Shown here: piece after piece, positions 1-6,686 of the stretch
Position numbering within the stretch: the first letter of the stretch is position 1
How the letters are laid out: the number at the start of each line of letters is the position of its first letter
Source of the DNA: JBBDWK01 sp040902885
GTDB taxonomy: Bacteria; Acidobacteriota; Terriglobia; Bryobacterales; Bryobacteraceae
Reading direction: 5' to 3'
Assembly (NCBI GenBank): GCA_040902885.1
Contig: JBBDWK010000007.1
Location: 1 to 49,841, forward strand
DNA length: 49,841 nt
The notes under the pieces: model-generated
The model's input: the letters and a program-made list of their open reading frames with translations, nothing else
Database searches by the model: none
Told to the model about the DNA's origin: nothing
Translations under genes and position numbers: made by a program

Positions 1-885
1 CATATCATCCACGAAATGCTTGGCATTCCGCTTGCGGTGATCGGTCTCGCGGCCTGGATGTATCCGACGAGATCCGGGACCGGCCTTTGGCTGCTCCGAA
101 ACGAGAGCCAATGGCGGCATGACGAATTCGTGGAGCGCCTAAATCGCCTACGGGGGTGCTTCAGCCTCCCTCCCCTGAACGTGAACATCGAAGAAACACC
201 TGCGCAAGGCGACCTGTTCTTCCTCCGGAGCGTACCCGGGCTCGAGCGCAACGTCCACGACTTACCGCCCAGGGTACATCTCATCGGCGCGGCAGTCGAA
301 CCGTTGCCGACTCTACCTTCCGAGCTTGATCGGTGGCTGTCCGATGCGGGGCAGTGCATCTACGTGCAACAGGGAAGAAACTTCCTTTGTCCGGGCTTCC
401 TCGATACCGTCATTGCAACGTTTGCAGACACGCCCGTCAGAGTGATCGTCGATTGCGCGAACGTCGACGGGCCTGTGCCAGAGCATTGGCCGTCGAATTT
501 CTTCGCAAGACCGGGTATTTGCGAGAGTGCGGTTCTCAGTCGGGCCAGTGCCGTCGTGGCCACCGGTCACTCAACGACTGTGCTCGCGGCTCTCTGCCAC
601 GGCGTCCCGATGCTCCTGTTTCCAAACGGTAGTGGAACGACCGATATAGCTGCACGTTGCCTAGCCGCCGACGTGGCGATCGTCAGCGAAGCAGGTTCGA
701 TCACTCCCACGCAGCTTAGGCGGTATGTTGACGCGCTTTGCAACGATCGACGCTTCCGCGACGCCGCGGGCAACATGTCGCGTCAGTTCGCCTCTTATGA
801 CGCTCCTGGAATTGCGAGTGACTTGCTCGAGGAACTTGGGTGTACTCAAAGTCCCGTCCTACGCAGAAGTCCTGCAGGGGCGTAA
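1..885 (+). CDS. GT1-like glycosyltransferase, 3' part only
   Basis: The frame is open from the first base (H-I-I-H-E before the first Met at 16), so the gene probably begins outside the window. The visible 294 residues resemble the second half of GT1/MurG-type glycosyltransferases. A helix with 'LGIPL' stands at the left edge, and near the end is a nucleotide-sugar-binding loop, 'GHSTTVLAALCHGVPMLLFP' followed by 'SGTTDIAARC', the usual GHGG/G-x-P-x-x-x-x-P region of this fold. The C-terminal helix ('LRRYVDALCNDRRFRDAA') is also typical. Donor and acceptor cannot be told. The gene lies outside the left copy of the ssrA-derived repeat and may belong to another accessory element further left. 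The family call is from motif shape only. Confidence 0.55.
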   Translation, partial: HIIHEMLGIPLAVIGLAAWMYPTRSGTGLWLLRNESQWRHDEFVERLNRLRGCFSLPPLNVNIEETPAQGDLFFLRSVPGLERNVHDLPPRVHLIGAAVEPLPTLPSELDRWLSDAGQCIYVQQGRNFLCPGFLDTVIATFADTPVRVIVDCANVDGPVPEHWPSNFFARPGICESAVLSRASAVVATGHSTTVLAALCHGVPMLLFPNGSGTTDIAARCLAADVAIVSEAGSITPTQLRRYVDALCNDRRFRDAAGNMSRQFASYDAPGIASDLLEELGCTQSPVLRRSPAGA

Positions 886-909
886 ACCCTGTAAGCTATT
901 GATTGTATT

Positions 910-934
910 ATGGTGGAGGCGGCGGGAGTTGAAC
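910..934 (+). repeat. Distal copy of the ssrA 3'-end repeat (att-like)
   Basis: These 25 bases are identical to 3858-3882, the 3' end of the tmRNA gene including its CCA. Identity stops sharply on both sides: T against G before the repeat, and TATCT against CCGCG after it. A fragment of the tmRNA T-arm and acceptor end lying 2.9 kb from the intact gene is what integration at ssrA by a tyrosine-recombinase element leaves behind. No other part of tmRNA is present here. Confidence 0.85.
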
Positions 935-1064
935 TATCTAAGTACCTTTAGAATCTGCAAGTTATAGATTATGCGTTGGCCAGAAGTGGCAACTTTGGCA
1001 TCACCGGCGGTCGCGTTGCACGTGTATTGCACGTGGAAAAAATCTTTGGCCGCTCGAAACCCAC

Positions 1065-1388
1065 TCAGTAGCTTTTGAGGTCGGGTCCGACCTTCTCCAC
1101 AATCTCGCTAACGGATTTGTATTCGTGCTCGGCAATTGCAAGAATATATTCGGCCGCGTCAAGCCATCGTGACAGCTCAGCAGGCGTGCGTCGCTCCTCC
1201 AAGGCAGTGCCCACAAACCATCGAGTAACGTCGTCTGTGGTGTTAGCGACGAAGCGGAGCCTTGATTTTACGTACGCATCCTTGATCCGGCTATCGAGCG
1301 CGGAGACCGCTTCTCTCAGCCCAGTTGCTCGGGTCCGGATTTCGATTTCGCGATCACCTTCTGCCATTTGTTTGCGGCTCCAAGCCAT
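1065..1388 (-). CDS. Hypothetical 107-residue protein
   Basis: I do not recognise the family. The product is soluble, charged and probably all-helical: an N-terminal stretch rich in Arg/Glu ('EGDREIEIRTRATGLREA'), then two amphipathic helices ending in 'EIVEKVGPDLKSY'. No signal peptide, membrane segment or Cys/His cluster is visible. The ATG at 1388 is the only sensible start, but it lacks a clear Shine-Dalgarno sequence. It lies alone in the ssrA-bounded island, about 220 bases from the next gene on the same strand. It could be a small antitoxin or phage-type accessory protein, but nothing in the sequence decides this. Confidence 0.5.
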   Translation of the reverse strand: MAWSRKQMAEGDREIEIRTRATGLREAVSALDSRIKDAYVKSRLRFVANTTDDVTRWFVGTALEERRTPAELSRWLDAAEYILAIAEHEYKSVSEIVEKVGPDLKSY

Positions 1389-1612
1389 TATCGCCCGTTA
1401 TTGTTCTGTTCACAAGGGCCGCGATTCGGTCACTGATAGAGTCGAGCCACTTTAGGAACTCTTTCCTGGCGAGAAGCAGGAAGATCGCTGGAAGCCACTG
1501 CTCAAAAAGAGCAAGGTGAATGATCTTTGAAAACGATTGGAGACGGGCGCGGGCCGCGCGCCGCGCGTCGTGCGTTGACGGTTTTGTTAACCCGATGGAC
1601 TAGTGCGCCAAC

Positions 1613-2287
1613 TCATCTGATCGTATTGTGCTGTATGCAGAGATTCCAAATGTTTAGGTCCCCGGGCTCTTGTAACTTCTGACAAAACTGAGTCTCATGC
1701 CTTCCAGTGTTGTCTCGATACTGAATCTGACCAACCAGATATAAGTGCATCCGACCAGCCTTTAAGTCTTCAACATCACGGCTCCCTAGTTGGCGGGTCC
1801 GAATAGTTTGCCACGCAGTGCGCGATTCACCTAAATCCGTCGGTGGCAAATAGCTAACAGATTCCAACTGTTCCCATGCGGCCCTCTCACTCATTTCAGA
1901 ACTCATCGCTGGCACGAGCGCCAACCGCGTCCGCCAGCGAACGTCCTGCGCTAGGGGTCCACTTCTATTGCCTATGTACACGTTAAGACCGCTGGTCCGG
2001 TTTGGCGCAAACATCGGTAAACCAGTGGGAGTTATGCGCACATGGTCCACAATAGTCGTTGGAAAAGTTCCCTGGAGAAACCAAGGAATCCAGGCCACCA
2101 CAGCCAGAAAAGCCATGACGACAAGAGGCCAGTACAATCTCCAGGCGGGTTTGGTCGTCATAGATACCCTAGATTTAACGAGCGATCCGCCCTGCGTCGC
2201 CGCGCGCCTCGTGATCATGTTCTGCTGCCACATGAGATAAACTTGTGCGATTGCCGTGACCAACCCGATCCAAGACTGAAAGTCCAT
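1613..2287 (-). CDS. Hypothetical membrane protein, 224 aa
   Basis: Family not recognised. There are two hydrophobic segments: residues about 5-20 ('WIGLVTAIAQVYLMWQQ') and about 50-72 ('LYWPLVVMAFLAVVAWIPWFLQ'). A short basic loop separates them, and a polar domain of about 150 residues follows, probably outside the cytoplasm or at the membrane surface. That domain contains 'GLNVYIGNRSGPLAQDVRW' and ends in 'NLCIQHNTIR'. The ATG at 2287 begins a clean frame. The gene overlaps the 3' end of the preceding open frame on the same strand by 73 bases, suggesting coupled translation or an old frameshift between two parts of one gene. It lies in the ssrA-bounded island. Confidence 0.5.
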   Translation of the reverse strand: MDFQSWIGLVTAIAQVYLMWQQNMITRRAATQGGSLVKSRVSMTTKPAWRLYWPLVVMAFLAVVAWIPWFLQGTFPTTIVDHVRITPTGLPMFAPNRTSGLNVYIGNRSGPLAQDVRWRTRLALVPAMSSEMSERAAWEQLESVSYLPPTDLGESRTAWQTIRTRQLGSRDVEDLKAGRMHLYLVGQIQYRDNTGRHETQFCQKLQEPGDLNIWNLCIQHNTIR

Positions 2288-2592
2288 GCCGGCAGTCTAC
2301 CAGAACCCTGCGTCAAGTAGACAATGCCCACGACGACAGGGATCAGGAAATCAACGAAAAGTCTCAATGTGGCCATCGGTGAGGATCGAGAAACCAACAT
2401 CAGCCACCCGATTTTGTCATCGAGGTATCTCTGTACCAGTACCTTAAGGCGCTTGAGGTCAGCCCGGAATACTAGTGTTCTGGAATCAAAGGCCTCCTCG
2501 ACCGCTTCCTCAATGGAAATTTTGTTGTCGCGTAGGTACTTCCCTAATCTGTACTCCAACTTCGTTTGCCAGTCCCAAAAGTCTAGTGCCAT
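2215..2592 (-). CDS. Small membrane protein with charged helical N-terminus
   Basis: I place the start at the ATG at 2592 (MALDFWDWQTKLEYR...), giving 125 residues. The open frame continues upstream to 2847, but that part crosses a palindromic repeat and reads like noise. The N-terminal 70 residues are a charged helix-rich region ('KYLRDNKISIEEAVEEAF'), followed by one hydrophobic segment ('LFVDFLIPVVVGIVYLTQ', about residues 78-95). The last 30 residues overlap the start of the next gene and look of low quality, so the true end may be earlier or a frameshift may be present. No family recognised. Confidence 0.4.
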   Translation of the reverse strand: MALDFWDWQTKLEYRLGKYLRDNKISIEEAVEEAFDSRTLVFRADLKRLKVLVQRYLDDKIGWLMLVSRSSPMATLRLFVDFLIPVVVGIVYLTQGSGRLPAWTFSLGSGWSRQSHKFISCGSRT

Positions 2593-2615
2593 GACCGGAA
2601 GATCTTGTGCGCAAG

Positions 2616-2674
2616 ACCGCTCCCTTTGGTCACGGCTCAGCATGCCAAACCGAGCCGCGACCGCAGGGAGCGGT
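2616..2674. repeat. REP-like palindrome, copy 1
   Basis: Two 23-base arms (2616-2638 and 2652-2674) are inverted repeats with three mismatches around a 13-base loop. The arm begins ACCGCTCCCT and ends CGGCTC. A closely related palindrome lies at 31096-31157, so this is a dispersed element and not a local terminator. It sits between two small genes of the ssrA island. Confidence 0.75.
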
Positions 2675-2738
2675 TGCCGATCGGAACCGAAATTCGCGGC
2701 CACGGGACTAGTATGGCGTACACGACGGAACAGCACAG

Positions 2739-2984
2739 TTAATAAAGGACAACGATCAGAAGAAACAGGATGATCCACTTTTGCTCGAACCGGGTAATAG
2801 AGATCCCGAGGGCGGAAATCTGCGACGGGAGCAGGTGCGCCATCCACATGGCGAGTCCTATCGCGCCGAGAGGCACAAGGGCTCTTCGGCTTCGTCGGGT
2901 GGCTTCGCTAAGTGGATCTCGGTTGATTGCCAGAAACGGGTTCTCTTCCGAATCAAGATTCCCCTTCTCGATTGAACGCTTCAA
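2739..2984 (-). CDS. Small membrane protein, 81 aa
   Basis: A short frame with an N-terminal charged region (about 35 residues, 'EKGNLDSEENPFLAINRDPL') followed by two hydrophobic segments, about residues 38-52 ('VPLGAIGLAMWMAHLL') and 66-81 ('EQKWIILFLLIVVLY'), the second ending at the stop codon. The first codon of the frame is TTG, so the real start is uncertain. It is on the same strand as the next two membrane-protein genes and separated from them by the palindromic repeat. No family recognised; it may belong with its neighbours to one membrane complex. Confidence 0.4.
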   Translation of the reverse strand: MKRSIEKGNLDSEENPFLAINRDPLSEATRRSRRALVPLGAIGLAMWMAHLLPSQISALGISITRFEQKWIILFLLIVVLY

Positions 2985-3053
2985 GAATCTTAGCGCAAAA
3001 CGGGGTAGAGGATGGCGAGCGGTGGCTTCTGCTGGTCTACGAGCATGACGAAC

Positions 3054-3080
3054 TAAGGGAAGTGGTTAAGGGAAGTGGTT
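3054..3080. repeat. Tandem duplication of 13 bases
   Basis: The unit AAGGGAAGTGGTT occurs twice in a row (3055-3067 and 3068-3080) upstream of the HEPN-like gene. It is probably a replication-slippage product; no function can be assigned. Confidence 0.7.
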
Positions 3081-3146
3081 AATTGCGCTCGCAGGGCCGA
3101 GTGAGTAGACTGAGAGCGATCACGAAGCGGAAGGCAAGAAACTGGA

Positions 3147-3650
3147 ATGATTGGTCGGGCGGCAGTAGATGACGAAACGCTAAAGGCACTCGGATGGATG
3201 ACAATCCTTCACAGCGGGCTGGAAGAATTCCTCAGCCACTTCACTGCTCAGCTATTTCTTTCAGAGGACTTTCAGTTGGCTTTGGGCCACGTTGCTCCAA
3301 TGCCAGTGGACCGAAAGCGAGACCTGATGAAGGAGCTTGTCAAGCATCACAATCAAAAGTACAAGCTCCAGAGTTCTGACGAAATCATCCACGTACTGGG
3401 GAGGACGAAGGAACTCACCGAGCGGCGCAACGGGCTGATTCACGGGTTCACTTCAATAGAGAAAGGTTCACGACTCCCTGTCGCCATTCGTCCTGGACGA
3501 AAACAGAGCTATCGAATTGCGGCTGATGAGATTGATCGCCTTTGCAACGAAATTTCTGTCGCCCACCGGGATCTCCTGAACGCTCACGCAAGGTTCTGGA
3601 AAGAGCTGTACCATGCCAGGAAGGCCCAAGCGCGGCCCAGCCGCCCATGA
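3147..3650 (+). CDS. HEPN-like helical protein, 167 aa
   Basis: The product is predicted all-helical and soluble. Around residues 91-100 it carries 'ERRNGLIHG', which matches the R-[N/D]-x3-H signature of HEPN domains, the active motif of many RNases in toxin and phage-defence systems. Upstream helices ('LGWMTILHSGLEEFLSHFTAQLF') and the following strand-like region fit the shape of HEPN-related proteins of unknown function that contain 'RRN.L.HG'. The C-terminus is basic ('HARKAQARPSRP'). The start at 3147 has only a weak purine stretch before it. It lies in the ssrA-bounded island, which fits a defence or addiction role. No nucleotidyltransferase partner is visible. The assignment rests on one motif. 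Confidence 0.45.
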   Translation: MIGRAAVDDETLKALGWMTILHSGLEEFLSHFTAQLFLSEDFQLALGHVAPMPVDRKRDLMKELVKHHNQKYKLQSSDEIIHVLGRTKELTERRNGLIHGFTSIEKGSRLPVAIRPGRKQSYRIAADEIDRLCNEISVAHRDLLNAHARFWKELYHARKAQARPSRP

Positions 3651-3857
3651 CCCGGTAGCTGCATTTGCATCTGGCGTAATCGTCGTACTCGGAAGCGTTC
3701 GGGTCTTTGGCCTTGTCCGTTTTTGGGTCCTCGGCGCGGCGGTTTTCAACGCACTCGGCAGCGTGCCGTTTTTTGGCTTTCAGCAACCCGTGCAAGTCGA
3801 GCACTGCACGTGAGATTGTATCAAAATTTTAAGTGTAATGGAATGAATACACTAAAG

Positions 3858-3882
3858 ATGGTGGAGGCGGCGGGAGTTGAAC
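3858..3882 (+). repeat. Proximal copy of the ssrA 3'-end repeat (att-like)
   Basis: This is the functional 3' end of tmRNA (acceptor strand and half the T arm) and is identical over 25 bases to 910-934. The island to its left therefore begins exactly at the end of the mature RNA and leaves ssrA intact. Confidence 0.85.
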
Positions 3883-4214
3883 CCGCGTCCGAGAACGTCC
3901 ACCGTGAAGAGCCTACGTGCGTAGCCGAATTTGTTATCTCGGCCGCTGCCCCAAACCCGGCAAAATGTCAGCGGCCCAGTCCGATTGATCTCGGCCTTTG
4001 GCTCCGGACCGAAGCCTGCGGCCTATCCCGCAAAGATGACGCTCACTGGCCTGCCGCGCGGGCTCAGCCGGCTGGAGCGGCCGCTTAATTAATTAAGCAG
4101 CGAATGCAAACTGCGTGTTATTGGCAGTTGTGTTTTTCCGATCGTTTAACGGGAGCTCGGAACCCGGCACGCCTCCCCACACTGATTCGATCCCGTCGAA
4201 TCCGTTTCGCCCCC
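3859..4214 (-). ncRNA. ssrA: tmRNA (transfer-messenger RNA)
   Basis: tmRNA rescues stalled ribosomes by acting first as an alanyl-tRNA and then as a short mRNA that adds a degradation tag. On the minus strand the 5' end reads GGGGGCGAAACGGATTCGAC, the near-universal tmRNA start. The 3' end is GTTCAACTCCCGCCGCCTCC followed by ACCA. The first seven bases pair with the acceptor strand, with one G-U pair. The length of about 356 nt is normal. The internal tag frame is present (see 4093-4125). Bases 4215-4260, which should hold its promoter, overlap the possible starts of the GMC oxidoreductase gene on the other strand, so the two share a short divergent control region. The 3' end is the integration site of the island to the left. 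Confidence 0.95.
4093..4125 (-). other. tmRNA tag-peptide reading frame
   Basis: Inside ssrA, the frame beginning with the GCC codon at 4125 encodes A-N-N-T-Q-F-A-F-A-A followed by TAA (4095-4093). It is ten residues long and ends in a hydrophobic A-x-A-A, as required for recognition by ClpXP-type proteases. The resume codon is inferred from the usual Ala-Asn start of tags. Confidence 0.8.
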
Positions 4215-4233
4215 CATTCCTATTCATTTTAGC

Positions 4234-5967
4234 ATGTGGTATTTGTGGAAGGAAATGTTGCAAATCCAACCGCGTCCCCAGGTGTACGACGTCGTCGTGG
4301 TCGGTTCGGGCGCCGGCGGGGGGACGGCGGTGAAGGTTCTCACGGATTTAGGCGTCAACGTCGCCCTCCTCGAAGCCGGTCCCATGCTGAATCCGGCCCG
4401 GGATTTTAAAGAACACCTCTGGCCGTGGCAGGTTCCGCACCGCGGCGCTGGAGATAACGCCGAGCTTTACTTCGGCCGGATGCAGTGGGGCTATTTCTCC
4501 GCCCCCAACGGATATTGGGACATCGACGGCGAGCCCTACACGGTCGCGCCCGGCAACGAGTTTCGCTGGTTCCGCTCCCGGATCGTCGGCGGGCGCACCA
4601 ATCACTACGGCCGCATCTCCCTGCGATTCTCCGACTACGACTTCAAGCCCTACTCCACCGACGGGCTGGGAACCGACTGGCCCATCACCTACGACGAAGT
4701 CTCGCCCTGGTACGACAAGGCCGAAGGCTTCATGGGCGTCACCGGGACGAAAGAGGGCATCCGCAGCGCCCCGGATGGCAACTTCCTGCCGCCCATTCCT
4801 CCGCGCGTACACGAGATTCTGATTAAACGGGCCTGCGAGAAGCTCAGCATTCCCTGCATCCCGTCGCGCATGGCCATGCTGACCAAGTCCATCCACGGAC
4901 GGGCCGCGTGCCATTATTGCGGGCAGTGCGGGCGGGGCTGCGTCACCGCCTCCGCGTTCACCTCCAGCCAGGCGATGATCTTTCCGGCCATGAAGACCGG
5001 GAAGCTGACCGTCATCAGCGGGGCCATGGCGCGCGAGCTGATTACGAACGACGAAGGCCGCGTCACCGCGGTCTCATACGTCGACAAGGCCACCCGGACG
5101 GAGAAGCGGATTCGCTGCCGCTCCGTCGTGGTTGCCGCCAGCGCCTGCGAATCGGCCCGCCTGCTTCTGAATTCGAAGACTTCCCGTTTCCCCAATGGCC
5201 TCGCGAACGGTTCCGGCATGGTGGGACGCAACCTGACCGACACGGTGGGCTACGGGCTGAACGGCCATATCCCGGCGCTCTCCGGACTGCCGCGGCACAA
5301 CTCGGACGGCATCGGCGGCATGCACATGTACGTGCCGTGGTGGGAGCTCGACAAGAAGAACAAGGATTTTCCGCGCGGCTACCACATCGAGCTGGGCGGC
5401 GGCTTCGGCATGCCGCAGCTGGGCAGCTTCCGCAGCGCCTGCAACCGGCACGAGGGATATGGGAAGGCGCTGAAGAACAAGATCCGCGAGGAGTACGGCG
5501 CCATCGTCGGTTTTGCCGGCCGCGGCGAGATGATTCCCAACGAGCACACCTTTTGCGAGATCGATCCCAACGTGGTGGACCGCTGGGGAATTCCGGTGCT
5601 GCGCTTCCACTACCGCTGGAGCGAGCACGAGCTCAAAATGGCGAAGCACATGCACGAGACTTTCGTCCGGATCATCGACAGCATGGGCGGAACCGTGCTC
5701 GGGCTGCGCAATCCGGAGCGGGAGGAGGGCGGCATCTCGGTCGGCGGCACCATCATCCACGAAGCGGGCACGGTTCGCATGGGCGACGATCCGAAGACTT
5801 CGCCTCTCAACCGTTACTGCCAGGCGCACGAAGTCAAGAACCTGTTCGTATCCGACGCCGGACCCATGGTGGGCAACCCCGACAAGAACGTAACTTTAAC
5901 CATCGTCGCGCTGGCATGGCGCACCGCTGAGTATCTGGCCGAGGAACTGAGAAAAGGCAATGTCTGA
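4234..5967 (+). CDS. GMC-family FAD oxidoreductase
   Basis: A flavin dehydrogenase of the glucose-methanol-choline family, most like the catalytic subunits of membrane-bound gluconate/fructose/glucose dehydrogenases. The dinucleotide-binding motif 'VVVGSGAGGG' is at residues 21-30, with an acidic end of the second strand ('LLEAG'). The C-terminal GMC block is present ('IHEAGTVRMG', then 'NLFVSDAGPMVGNPDKNVTLTI'). A Cys cluster, C-H-Y-C-G-Q-C-G-R-G-C, begins near residue 226; related FAD-glucose dehydrogenases use such cysteines for a 3Fe-4S cluster. Its stop overlaps the start of the Tat-targeted subunit-3 gene by 8 bases, so the enzyme is probably exported as a hitchhiker. The start is uncertain: ATG 4234 lacks a ribosome site, while GGAAGG at 4247-4252 better suits TTG 4258 or ATG 4255. 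Confidence 0.85.
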   Translation: MWYLWKEMLQIQPRPQVYDVVVVGSGAGGGTAVKVLTDLGVNVALLEAGPMLNPARDFKEHLWPWQVPHRGAGDNAELYFGRMQWGYFSAPNGYWDIDGEPYTVAPGNEFRWFRSRIVGGRTNHYGRISLRFSDYDFKPYSTDGLGTDWPITYDEVSPWYDKAEGFMGVTGTKEGIRSAPDGNFLPPIPPRVHEILIKRACEKLSIPCIPSRMAMLTKSIHGRAACHYCGQCGRGCVTASAFTSSQAMIFPAMKTGKLTVISGAMARELITNDEGRVTAVSYVDKATRTEKRIRCRSVVVAASACESARLLLNSKTSRFPNGLANGSGMVGRNLTDTVGYGLNGHIPALSGLPRHNSDGIGGMHMYVPWWELDKKNKDFPRGYHIELGGGFGMPQLGSFRSACNRHEGYGKALKNKIREEYGAIVGFAGRGEMIPNEHTFCEIDPNVVDRWGIPVLRFHYRWSEHELKMAKHMHETFVRIIDSMGGTVLGLRNPEREEGGISVGGTIIHEAGTVRMGDDPKTSPLNRYCQAHEVKNLFVSDAGPMVGNPDKNVTLTIVALAWRTAEYLAEELRKGNV

Positions 5968-6580
5968 AGAACGTTACGACGAACTCTCGCGCCGCGAGAT
6001 ATTGCGCAACATCGGCCTCGGACTGACACTCACCGCGGGCGGCGCGGATCTCCTGAGCGCCCAGGCGGCCCAGCACGTTCATCAGGCGGTGGCCGAGCAG
6101 AAGAAATCCGGGCCGTACAAGCCGAAGTGCTTTACGGCTCATGAGTACCGGACGCTTCAGAAGCTTGCCGATCTCATCGTCCCCGCCGACGAGAAGTCGA
6201 AAGGCGCGATCGAGGCCGGAGCACCCGAGTTCATCGACCTGCTGGCAAGCAATAATGCCGATCTGGCCGCGATTTTCACGGGCGGTCTCGCGTGGATGGA
6301 CCGTGAGATGGAGCGCCGGCACAAGGCCAACTTCGTCAGCGCGACGCCCGAACAGCAGACGGCGCTGCTCGATGCGATCGCGTACCGGAAGAACGACGCC
6401 CCCGAAATCGCACCTGGAATCCGTTTCTTCGCGTGGGCCCGCAACATGACCGTGGATGCCTTTTACACAAGCAGGACCGGCGTGGACGACCTGGGATACA
6501 AAGGCAACGGGTCGATGAGCGAGTTCAGCGTTCCCGAAGAGGCCATCCAATACGCGCTGCGGCGCAGCAACCTCGCTTAA
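5960..6580 (+). CDS. Gluconate 2-dehydrogenase subunit 3-like protein (Tat)
   Basis: Small partner subunit of GMC dehydrogenases, thought to help folding and to carry the flavoprotein across the membrane. The N-terminus has a twin-arginine signal: 'SRREILRNIGLGLTLTAGGA' at about residues 10-29. The mature part has the family's conserved 'FTAHEYRTLQKLADLIVPAD' block and the later 'FFAWARNMTVDAFYTSRTGVDDLGYKGN' region. The length, 206 residues, is normal. It overlaps the catalytic gene by 8 bases, so the two are translationally coupled. The third subunit of classical complexes, a multi-heme cytochrome c, is not encoded next to it; the run is followed by a hairpin and then a FadL-type gene. Confidence 0.85.
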   Translation: MSEERYDELSRREILRNIGLGLTLTAGGADLLSAQAAQHVHQAVAEQKKSGPYKPKCFTAHEYRTLQKLADLIVPADEKSKGAIEAGAPEFIDLLASNNADLAAIFTGGLAWMDREMERRHKANFVSATPEQQTALLDAIAYRKNDAPEIAPGIRFFAWARNMTVDAFYTSRTGVDDLGYKGNGSMSEFSVPEEAIQYALRRSNLA

Positions 6581-6612
6581 CCGCCCATTCAAATTAAATC
6601 TAATGAAATTAA

Positions 6613-6639
6613 TGGCACATCTGAGAACTTTTTGTGCCA
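6613..6639. terminator. Hairpin between dehydrogenase and FadL genes
   Basis: TGGCACA (6613-6619) and TGTGCCA (6633-6639) form a perfect 7-bp stem with a 13-base loop, in an AT-rich gap of about 100 bases. No T-run follows on the plus strand, so it is a weak terminator candidate; it could instead be an operator for the FadL run. Confidence 0.3.
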
Positions 6640-6686
6640 AAAATCACTTTTCCTCTTGTAGAATAGATTCCAGTCTTTGACAAGCG

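Larger units (their letters stand above)
910..3882. mobile_element. Integrase-less genomic island at the ssrA 3' end
   Basis: The segment is bounded by a perfect 25-bp direct repeat; the right copy is the functional 3' end of ssrA. It is visibly less GC-rich than the genes right of 4.2 kb. It carries short genes without metabolic function: a 107-residue protein, three small membrane proteins and a HEPN-like protein. I find no tyrosine recombinase, excisionase or transposase inside. It is therefore a decayed island, a passenger element mobilised in trans, or the proximal part of a larger array continuing left of the window. The stretches 935-1064, 1389-1612, 2985-3146 and 3651-3857 hold nothing I can name. 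Confidence 0.7.

Noticed and set aside
910..934. A second tRNA or tmRNA gene at the left repeat
   Set aside because: Only the last 25 bases of tmRNA are present; no acceptor partner, anticodon arm or 5' part exists around it.
1400..1560. Minus-strand frame reading 'ALFEQWLPAIFLLLARKEF'
   Set aside because: It looks protein-like for about 60 codons but has no ATG, GTG or TTG start in range and runs into a GC-rich low-complexity stretch; too weak to list.
2593..2847. N-terminal extension of the membrane protein starting at 2592
   Set aside because: The extra residues cross a REP-like palindrome and overlap the preceding small gene; composition looks non-coding.
4908..5930. 340-codon frame in another phase of the GMC gene
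   Set aside because: Arg/His-rich out-of-phase translation of a well-defined oxidoreductase.
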